Assembly (NCBI GenBank): GCA_946546075.1
Contig: CAMNNV010000006.1
Coordinates: 1-19,394, forward strand
DNA: 19,394 bases
Direction: 5' to 3'
DNA from: an uncultured Bacillota bacterium
GTDB taxonomy: Bacteria > Bacillota > Clostridia > Peptostreptococcales > Anaerovoracaceae
Shown here piece by piece: positions 14,060 to 19,394 of this stretch. Below the pieces are notes generated by a model. That model was not told the DNA's origin. It saw only the letters and a program-made list of their open reading frames with translations, and did not search any database. Position 1 is the stretch's first letter. Every line of letters starts with the position of its first letter. A program made the translations under genes and the position numbers.

Positions 14060-14782
14060 TTACAGCACTTTCGACAGGAATTCCTTGAGTCTAGGATGCT
14101 GCGGGTTCTCGAAGAATGTCTTTGGATCGTTCTGCTCTGCGATGACGCCTTCGTCCATGAAGAGGACGCGGGTGCCTACTTCGCGTGCAAAGCCCATCTC
14201 GTGGGTAACGACCACCATGGTCATTCCTTCATCAGCCAGTTCTTTCATGAGCTCGAGAACTTCGCCGACCATTTCCGGGTCGAGAGCTGATGTCGGCTCG
14301 TCAAAGAGCATGACTTCCGGGTTCATGGCCAGGGCTCTTGCGATGGCGATTCTCTGCTTCTGTCCGCCTGACAGCTGCTTCGGATAAGCATCGGCTTTGT
14401 CCGGCAGTCCTACACGTGTCAGAAGTGCCATAGCTTTCTTCTCCGCTTCTTCATCGCTCATGATCTTGAGTGTGACAGGAGCCAGCTTGATATTGTCCTT
14501 TACCGTCAGATTATCGAACAGGTTGAACTGCTGGAACACCATGCCCATACGCTGACGCATCTTGTCGATGTCCGTCTTCGGGTCTGTCATCTCGATGCCG
14601 TCCACTTTGATGGATCCGGATGTAGGCTCTTCCAGAAGATTGAGGCAGCGCAGGAAGGTGGATTTACCGGAACCTGACGGGCCGATTACTACAACCTTCT
14701 CGCCGGGATGGATGTGTTCTGTGATACCGCGAAGCACTTTGTGATCGCCGAATGATTTTTCAAGATTCTTAACGTCTATCAC
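14060..14782 (-). CDS. glnQ: Polar amino-acid ABC transporter, ATPase subunit
   Basis: A 240-residue cytoplasmic ATPase that powers the importer encoded upstream. All motifs are intact: Walker A GPSGSGKS (34-41), Q-loop Gln84 in VFQQFNLF, signature LSGGQ (137-141), Walker B VMLFDE (157-162) followed by PTSALDPE, and switch His194 in VVTHEMGFA. Length and sequence fit the GlnQ/HisP family. The start is GTG at 14782: it lies inside the end of the permease gene (14-nt overlap), with GGAGG 10 bases upstream; the nearby ATG belongs to the permease frame. The symbol states the family, as glutamine specificity is not shown. Confidence 0.95.
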   Translation of the reverse strand: MIDVKNLEKSFGDHKVLRGITEHIHPGEKVVVIGPSGSGKSTFLRCLNLLEEPTSGSIKVDGIEMTDPKTDIDKMRQRMGMVFQQFNLFDNLTVKDNIKLAPVTLKIMSDEEAEKKAMALLTRVGLPDKADAYPKQLSGGQKQRIAIARALAMNPEVMLFDEPTSALDPEMVGEVLELMKELADEGMTMVVVTHEMGFAREVGTRVLFMDEGVIAEQNDPKTFFENPQHPRLKEFLSKVL

Positions 14783-15497
14783 TTGCTCTCATCCTCCTTT
14801 CGAGCCTCTCGAGAAGTTTACTGAGAAGCAGTACGCACAGCAGGTATACACATGCGACGCTGACCAGCGGCATGAATGCCTGGTACGTGATACCCTGAAT
14901 GTTCAATGCTGTTTTCGTTATATCCTTGAGTCCTATGACTGTTACAAGGGATGTATCCTTAAGGAGAGTGATCATTTCATTGCCCAGAGCCGGCAGGATA
15001 TTCCTGATAGCCTGAGGAATGATGATTTTCGTCATCGTCTGCCTGTAATTCAGGCCCAAAGAGCGCCCGGCTTCCATCTGTCCGGAGTCTACGGACTGGA
15101 TGCCGCTTCGTACGATCTCTGCAACGTAAGCACCCGAGTTGATACCGAATGCAAGGGTCGCCGTCACGATGGCATTACGGCTCGATGCGAAAACGATAAA
15201 GTACATGATCAGAAGCTGGACCATCATCGGGGTCCCTCTGATCACCGTAAGATAGAATCGGCAGAATTTATCTCCGATATTCAGCAAAACGTGACCTGCT
15301 CCGTGAGCACTCTTGCGCTGTGAATCATGAGCGGTACGTATCACGGCAATGATGATGCCGATACAGATGCCCAGGATCAGTGCGAAAAACGCCACGCGGA
15401 CCGTCACCGTGAACCCTTTGACATAGAGCATCCATCTGTCATCGACGATGAACGCCTGATCAAAGGAGTCCTGCAGTCTGCTCCACAATTCCTGCAT
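14769..15497 (-). CDS. Polar amino-acid ABC transporter, permease subunit
   Basis: A 242-residue inner-membrane permease of the His/Glu/Gln/Arg family. Helices lie at about 29-53, 82-104, 109-130, 183-200 and 205-227. The RGTPMMVQ segment (87-94) and the EAA loop EAGRSLGLN...IIIPQAIRNILPA (142-170), which docks with the ATPase, are clear. One permease gene is present, so it probably works as a homodimer. The segment at 55-75 between the first helices is longer and more polar than in many relatives. The upstream ribosome site is modest (GGAAGTAGGGA), and a strong hairpin separates it from the binding-protein gene, which should lower permease output relative to the binding protein. The end overlaps glnQ. 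Confidence 0.93.
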   Translation of the reverse strand: MQELWSRLQDSFDQAFIVDDRWMLYVKGFTVTVRVAFFALILGICIGIIIAVIRTAHDSQRKSAHGAGHVLLNIGDKFCRFYLTVIRGTPMMVQLLIMYFIVFASSRNAIVTATLAFGINSGAYVAEIVRSGIQSVDSGQMEAGRSLGLNYRQTMTKIIIPQAIRNILPALGNEMITLLKDTSLVTVIGLKDITKTALNIQGITYQAFMPLVSVACVYLLCVLLLSKLLERLERRMRASDRR

Positions 15498-15531
15498 ATT
15501 ATTCCCTACTTCCTTTTCTTTTCAGAACGAA

Positions 15532-15557
15532 TCGCTTCTGCCCTGAGGCAGAAGCGA
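15532..15557 (-). other. Perfect intercistronic hairpin between binding protein and permease genes
   Basis: TCGCTTCTGCC (15532-15542) and GGCAGAAGCGA (15547-15557) form an 11-bp perfect stem with a 4-nt loop, starting 33 bases past the binding-protein stop. There is no T run on the minus side. Such stems between a binding protein and its permease commonly protect the upstream mRNA from 3' exonucleases, giving excess binding protein. Confidence 0.7.
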
Positions 15558-15589
15558 AACAAATCAAAATCATATTCTAACGTTACTAA

Positions 15590-16327
15590 TTATTCAGCCT
15601 TGATATACTTATCGATGATAGCCTGGAGTGATCCGTCTTCCTTCATTTCCTGCAGTGCAGTGTTGACCTTGTCGAGGAGCTCTTCGTTATCCTTTGCGAT
15701 AGCGATAGCATACTGCTCTTCAACGTACTCAGTGTCGAGGATCTTCAGACCTTCGTTAGCCTTAACGAATTCCTTTGCAGGCTCGTTATCGATAACGACT
15801 GCGTCTACCTTGCCCTTCTTGAGAGCTTCGATAGCGTTAGCGCCTGTTGTGTATGCAGTTACGTGATCTGCACCGTAGTCACCTTCACAGTAGATGTGAC
15901 CTGTCGTTGATTCCTGAACGCCGATCATAGCTTTGCCAAGATCCTTCGGTCCTTTGATCTCGGAACCTTCCTTAACGATGATGACCTGTACTGCAGTAGC
16001 ATATGGCTCTGAGAAGTTTACGTTCTTTTCACGTTCTTCTGTCTTAGTCATACCTGCGATACCAACATCAGCCTTACCTGATTCAACTGAAGTGATGATG
16101 GAGTTGAAATCGATATCCTGGATCTCAAGTTCCATTCCAAGCTTATCAGCGATAGCCTGTGCCATCTCAACGTCGATACCTGCATAGTCGTCTCCATCAA
16201 CATATTCATATGGAGGGAATGCTGCGTTAGTAGCCATAACAAGAGTTCCGCCGCTACCGCTGCCGCAAGCAGTCATACCAAGCGCAAAAGCAAGCACCAT
16301 CACTAATGCTAAAATCTTTCTTTTCAT
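15590..16327 (-). CDS. Amino-acid-binding lipoprotein of the ABC transporter
   Basis: A 245-residue extracellular solute-binding protein anchored by lipid. The signal peptide ends in GMTAC with Cys21 as lipidated residue, then a short Gly/Ser tether. The mature protein is a family 3 binding domain: NAAFPPYEYVD (33-43), GIDVEMAQAIA (50-60), GMTKTEER (92-99) with Arg99 expected to bind the ligand carboxylate, NFSEPY (104-109), a QESTTG ligand loop (138-143), and DAVVIDNEPA (175-184) with Asp180 expected to bind the ligand amino group. These are consistent with a free alpha-amino acid; the side-chain preference cannot be read. AGGAGAG precedes the ATG. First gene of the transporter operon with its own promoter. 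Confidence 0.95.
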   Translation of the reverse strand: MKRKILALVMVLAFALGMTACGSGSGGTLVMATNAAFPPYEYVDGDDYAGIDVEMAQAIADKLGMELEIQDIDFNSIITSVESGKADVGIAGMTKTEEREKNVNFSEPYATAVQVIIVKEGSEIKGPKDLGKAMIGVQESTTGHIYCEGDYGADHVTAYTTGANAIEALKKGKVDAVVIDNEPAKEFVKANEGLKILDTEYVEEQYAIAIAKDNEELLDKVNTALQEMKEDGSLQAIIDKYIKAE

Positions 16328-16368
16328 CCTAATCTCTCCTTTGCTTCGTGATTTATTGATACAGAGTT

Positions 16369-16397
16369 ATTATACTCCCTACAAAAGGCTCTGTCAT
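16369..16397 (-). promoter_or_regulatory. Promoter of the amino-acid transporter operon
   Basis: On the minus strand, ATGACA (16397-16392), 17 bases, TATAAT (16374-16369): one mismatch in total from the sigma-A consensus, at ideal spacing. Start is near 16362, about 35 nt before the binding-protein ATG. The -35 box overlaps the stop codon of the upstream tatD-like gene, so read-through from metG/tatD may interfere. Confidence 0.8.
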
Positions 16398-17245
16398 TCA
16401 TTAATTCCATAAAATCTCATGGCATTCGCCTTCGTGATCCTCGCCACGTCCTCATATTCCATGTTTTTGATGGCCGCAACGCGCTTTGCCGTATACTCCA
16501 CGTTCATCGGGACATTGCGTTTTCCGCGCAAAGGTTCCGGGGCCAGGAACGGAGAATCGGTCTCCACCAGCAGGAAGTCTATCGGCAGCACCGAGACCGC
16601 CGCCACCGTTTTGCGGTTGTTCTTATACGTCACGGGACCGGCTACGCTGATGGTCGCTCCGAGCCGCACGTACTGCTGGGCAAGCTCTGCGCTCCCCGAA
16701 AAACAGTGGATGAGGACCCTCGCGTCTTCCGTTTCCCCCGCGGATCCTTTGCAGAATCCGGATGGGTCCGGACGCTTCGGGAACCAGCTCTTCCTCTCGT
16801 CAGAGAAAGCACCTTCTTCTTTGAGGATGTCCATGGTCTCCTGGTCCGCTTCACGGGAATGGATCACGATGGGCATCTTCAGTTCGTTGGCCAGCTTGAT
16901 CTGCTCGCGGAACCACTTCCTCTGGTTTTCACGCAAAGAATTGTCGTAGTGGAAGTCCAGCCCGATCTCTCCGATGGCCTGCACTTTTTCTTTTGATGCC
17001 AGGCTCTTGATCATATAAAGGGTCATCTCGTCCATGTCATCGGTGTCGTGGGGATGCACGCCGACGGCGGCATAGCACCACGGGAATCTGGCTGCGTTCT
17101 CAGCCGCTACCTTCGAACTTGGAAGGTCGTATCCGATGTCTGTGACAAGATCCACGTCGGATTCCTCGATGAGGGCTGCAAGTTCCGCCACCATCTGCGG
17201 TGTCATATCGTAATTGTTGATGTGTGCGTGTGAATCAAACAGCAT
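16394..17245 (-). CDS. TatD-family metal-dependent hydrolase (DNase)
   Basis: A 283-residue TIM-barrel hydrolase. Metal ligands of the family are present: His6 and His8 (DSHAHI), Glu93 (GEIGLDFHYD), His129 (IVIHSREA), His180 (LIHCFSGS) and Asp230 (VETDSPFLAPEPLRGKRN). Family members are 3'-5' exonucleases or D-aminoacyl-tRNA-related hydrolases; YabD/TatD is the nearest type. Compared with usual members of about 255 residues, there is an extra segment at about 147-175 (basic, Trp/Pro/Gly-rich, with Cys165) between the fourth and fifth ligands. GAGGTAGAAT precedes the ATG at 17245. It follows metG by about 50 bases, as in Bacillus (metS-yabD), but the rnmV and ksgA genes often found next are replaced here by the ABC transporter. 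Confidence 0.94.
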   Translation of the reverse strand: MLFDSHAHINNYDMTPQMVAELAALIEESDVDLVTDIGYDLPSSKVAAENAARFPWCYAAVGVHPHDTDDMDEMTLYMIKSLASKEKVQAIGEIGLDFHYDNSLRENQRKWFREQIKLANELKMPIVIHSREADQETMDILKEEGAFSDERKSWFPKRPDPSGFCKGSAGETEDARVLIHCFSGSAELAQQYVRLGATISVAGPVTYKNNRKTVAAVSVLPIDFLLVETDSPFLAPEPLRGKRNVPMNVEYTAKRVAAIKNMEYEDVARITKANAMRFYGINE

Positions 17246-17272
17246 ATTCTACCTCTGTCCTCTATAAATGCA

Positions 17273-17292
17273 AAGCGGCCCGCGGGCCGCTT
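17273..17292 (-). other. Palindromic hairpin between metG and tatD-like gene
   Basis: AAGCGGCC (17273-17280) and GGCCGCTT (17285-17292) form an 8-bp perfect stem with a CGCG loop, beginning 3 bases after the metG stop. On the minus strand it is followed by TGCATTTATAG, too few T residues for a firm terminator. A leaky terminator or 3'-end protecting stem is likely. Confidence 0.6.
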
Positions 17293-17295
17293 ATG

Positions 17296-19230
17296 TTATG
17301 TTACCGGGTTGCCGTCTTTTGCTTCTGTCGTAACGAATGCCAGGCTCTCTTTGCCATTGACTTCGTCGTCTGCGAAGAGGATCATGCCCTTCGACTCGAG
17401 GCCTCTGAGCTTACGCGGCTTCAGGTTCGCGACTACCACGACCTTCTTGCCAACGCAGTCTTCCGGCTTGAAGTACTTCGCTACGCCTGAGATGATCTGG
17501 CGCTTCTCCGTGCCCATCTGCACCTGGAATACCAGGAGTTTGTCAGCGTCCGGATGCTTTTCTGCACTGAGGATCGTGCCGACTCTGAGGTCCAGCTTAT
17601 CGAAGTCGTCGTAAACGATCTCGTCCTTGAGCTCCAGCGGGATATTCACATCTTTATGCTTTCCTTCGAGAGCTTCGAGTTCTTCGATCTCTTTGTCTAT
17701 ATCGAGTCTCGGGAAGATCGGAGCGCCCTTGCAGACCTTTGCGCCGCCTGCAAGATCGAATACGAATGCGTCTTCCCACTTGATCTCTGTTCCTGCCAGA
17801 CCCAGCTGCTCTCTCATAGCATCTGTCGTCGTGTGCATGAACGGATAGATCAGTACGGAAACGACTCTGATGGCTTCTGTCAGGTTGCGCAGAACGTTGT
17901 CGAGTCTTGGCTTGTCCGCTTCGTCCTTAGCCAGTACCCAAGGCATCGTCTCGTCGATGTACTTGTTGGCGCGTCTGATCACTACCCAGATCTCTTCCAG
18001 AGCAAAGTTGAACTTGAAGTCGTCCATGTATGCTTCTACCTTTGATGCTGCGCCCGTTGCGATCTGCTTGAGCTCTTCATCCAAAGGATCCACGGCGTCT
18101 GTGTACTCAGGTACGATGCCGCCGTTGTACTTTTCTATCATAGAAACGGTTCTGGATACCAGGTTGCCCAGGTCGTTTGCCAGATCGTAGTTCATTCTCT
18201 TGAGCATGACTTCGTTGGTGAATACGCCGTCCTGTCCGAAAGTGTACTCTCTGAGCAGGAAGTACTTCAGCGCGTCGATGCCGTATCTGTCGATGAGAAC
18301 GACAGGGTCTACCACGTTGCCCTTTGACTTGGACATCTTGCCGCCCTCCAGCAGCAGCCAGCCGTGTCCCAGAACTTTCTGCGGAAGAGGTACTTCCATG
18401 GACATCAGCATTGCCGGCCAGATAACGGTATGGAATCTGACGATCTCCTTACCAACCAGATGTACGTTTGCCGGCCAGTATTTCTCATAAAGTTCCGGCT
18501 CATCAGGATATCCGAGAGCTGTGATGTAGTTGGAAAGCGCATCCAGCCATACGTAGATGACGTGCTTTTCATCGATAGGTACAGGAATACCCCAGTCGAA
18601 TGTTGATCTTGAAATGCAAAGGTCTTCGAGGCCCTGCTTCACAAAGGCGATCATCTCGTTTCTTCTCGTTTCAGGCTCCAGGAATTCCGGAGTGTTCTCA
18701 AAGAGGTCGAGAAGTCTGTCCTGATACTTGCTGAGTCTGAAGAAGTAAGCTTCTTCTTTTGCCTTCGTTACCGGTCTGCCGCAGTCAGGGCACTTGCCGT
18801 CCACCAGCTGGCTCTCTGTCCAGAAAGATTCACAAGGTGTGCAGTACATACCCTCGTACTCGCCTTTATAAATGTCGCCCTTTTCATAGAGCTTCTTGAA
18901 AATAGCCTGCACGCGCTTGACGTGTCTCGGCTCAGTTGTTCTGATAAAGTCATCGTATGAGATCTCCATCGTAGCCCACAGGTCTTTGATTCCTGCTACG
19001 ATCTCATCGACATACTCCTGTGGAGTAACGCCCTTCTCATCGGCGATAGTCTGGATCTTCTGTCCGTGCTCGTCCGTTCCTGTCAGGAAATGAACGTCAT
19101 AGCCTGCCAGTCTTTTGAATCTTGCCATAGCATCTGCCATAACTGTGCAGTATGTATGACCGATATGCAGGTTTGAGCTCGGATAATAGATCGGTGTTGT
19201 GATGTAATATTTTCCTTTGTTTTCTGCCAT
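17296..19230 (-). CDS. metG: Methionyl-tRNA synthetase
   Basis: A 644-residue class I synthetase that charges tRNA-Met. Seen: HIGH signature (22-25) in SSNLHIGHTYC, the GTDEHG segment (51-56), a zinc knuckle with Cys130, 133, 147 and 150, the anticodon-side WLDALSNYI (228-236), KMSKS (298-302), and a C-terminal EMAP-II/Trbp-like tRNA-binding domain from about 540 (FDKLDLRVGTILSAEKHP) that supports dimer formation and tRNA binding. The ATG at 19230 is chosen: AAAGGAAG lies 8 bases upstream and the protein then begins MAENKGKYYITT as in relatives; an upstream TTG at 19263 would add eleven residues over the leader. The predicted leader of about 42 nt is too short for a T-box. Confidence 0.97.
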   Translation of the reverse strand: MAENKGKYYITTPIYYPSSNLHIGHTYCTVMADAMARFKRLAGYDVHFLTGTDEHGQKIQTIADEKGVTPQEYVDEIVAGIKDLWATMEISYDDFIRTTEPRHVKRVQAIFKKLYEKGDIYKGEYEGMYCTPCESFWTESQLVDGKCPDCGRPVTKAKEEAYFFRLSKYQDRLLDLFENTPEFLEPETRRNEMIAFVKQGLEDLCISRSTFDWGIPVPIDEKHVIYVWLDALSNYITALGYPDEPELYEKYWPANVHLVGKEIVRFHTVIWPAMLMSMEVPLPQKVLGHGWLLLEGGKMSKSKGNVVDPVVLIDRYGIDALKYFLLREYTFGQDGVFTNEVMLKRMNYDLANDLGNLVSRTVSMIEKYNGGIVPEYTDAVDPLDEELKQIATGAASKVEAYMDDFKFNFALEEIWVVIRRANKYIDETMPWVLAKDEADKPRLDNVLRNLTEAIRVVSVLIYPFMHTTTDAMREQLGLAGTEIKWEDAFVFDLAGGAKVCKGAPIFPRLDIDKEIEELEALEGKHKDVNIPLELKDEIVYDDFDKLDLRVGTILSAEKHPDADKLLVFQVQMGTEKRQIISGVAKYFKPEDCVGKKVVVVANLKPRKLRGLESKGMILFADDEVNGKESLAFVTTEAKDGNPVT

Positions 19231-19278
19231 TTGTAACTTCCTTTCTCTACTGCGAATGGGCAATAGCTCGTACGTTTT

Positions 19279-19307
19279 AGAATATCACGAAAAAATGCCC
19301 TCGTCAA
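19279..19307 (-). promoter_or_regulatory. Promoter of metG
   Basis: On the minus strand, TTGACG (19307-19302), 17 bases, TATTCT (19284-19279). Start is near 19272. The -35 box lies only 14 bp from the -10 box of the divergent tRNA promoter, so the two polymerase footprints overlap. Confidence 0.75.
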
Positions 19308-19318
19308 CGCGAAGGGTG

Positions 19319-19327
19319 TGTTATAAT
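19319..19327 (+). promoter_or_regulatory. Extended -10 promoter of the tRNA gene
   Basis: TGTTATAAT is a perfect extended -10 (TGnTATAAT). The -35 region is poor, which this class tolerates. Start would be near 19334, leaving only about 6 nt of 5' leader for RNase P. Further tRNA genes may follow beyond the window. Confidence 0.6.
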
Positions 19328-19339
19328 AACTATTGACAA

Positions 19340-19394
19340 GGTCTGTTAGCTCAGCTGGGAGAGCACCTGGGTCACAACCAGGATGTCGTGGGTT
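19340..19394 (+). tRNA. tRNA-Val (anticodon CAC), 3' end outside window
   Basis: Cloverleaf from 5' end: acceptor strand GGTCTGT, TA, D-stem GCTC/GAGC with loop AGCTGGGA, anticodon stem CCTGG/CCAGG around loop GTCACAA (anticodon CAC, reading GUG valine codons), variable ATGTC, and the first T-stem strand GTGGG followed by TT. The remaining part, about 20 nt, is cut by the window edge, so the acceptor pairing cannot be checked. Confidence 0.88.

Noticed and set aside
13828..14088. An 86-codon plus-strand frame in the 400-bp gap
   Set aside because: It runs through the glnQ terminator and into the end of glnQ, has no Shine-Dalgarno site, and the peptide lacks a coherent domain or signal.
19231..19263. 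Longer metG start at a TTG codon
   Set aside because: The upstream codons overlap the leader and Shine-Dalgarno site, and the ATG at 19230 gives the N terminus expected for the family.
19231..19339. T-box riboswitch ahead of metG
   Set aside because: The predicted leader is about 42 nt, with no specifier stem, T-box sequence or antiterminator.

Overview
The window looks like the chromosome of a strictly anaerobic, amino-acid-using member of the Clostridia (Firmicutes). The signs are a multi-cluster [FeFe] hydrogenase, a biotin-dependent acyl-CoA decarboxylase gene set, YhgE/Pip-family membrane proteins, lipobox-type lipoproteins, purine-rich Shine-Dalgarno sites and sigma-A-like promoters. 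The family Anaerovoracaceae (Clostridiales Family XIII) or a near relative is a guess from gene content only. There is no sign of phage, insertion sequence, CRISPR array or rRNA; the genes are tightly packed and mostly on the minus strand.

Layout, left to right. (1) 82-4237, minus: a two-gene redox operon. A GltD-type flavoprotein carrying a NuoF-type iron-sulfur segment at its N terminus is followed, with a 7-nt overlap, by a CpI-like [FeFe] hydrogenase. A small lipoprotein of unknown function and a terminator follow. (2) 4238-4489: divergent promoter region with a strong minus promoter, tandem repeats at 10-bp spacing and an extended -10 on plus. (3) 4490-9276, plus: a translationally coupled three-gene operon, YhgE/Pip protein, small two-helix membrane protein, second YhgE/Pip protein, closed by a strong terminator. 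This is the least understood block. (4) 9275-13661, minus: carboxyltransferase (mmdA-like), OadG-type small membrane subunit, biotin carrier protein, then type III pantothenate kinase (coaX) and tRNA-dihydrouridine synthase (dusB). The sodium-pump beta subunit expected with the first three is absent. (5) 13662-14059: 400-bp regulatory gap with two GTATAC-centred palindromes. (6) 14060-16327, minus: polar amino-acid ABC importer (binding lipoprotein, permease, ATPase). (7) 16394-19230, minus: metG followed by a TatD-family hydrolase. (8) 19340-19394, plus: the first 55 nt of tRNA-Val(CAC), cut by the window edge.

Together these suggest amino-acid import (ABC transporter), fermentation through CoA thioesters with possible decarboxylation-coupled sodium export (mmd genes, with CoA synthesis next door), and disposal or recapture of reductant as H2 through an NAD(P)H-linked hydrogenase. 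These links are inferences from family knowledge. The points most worth following are the NuoF-fragment/GltD plus hydrogenase pair, the paired YhgE operon with its small middle protein, and the decarboxylase cluster lacking its membrane beta subunit.
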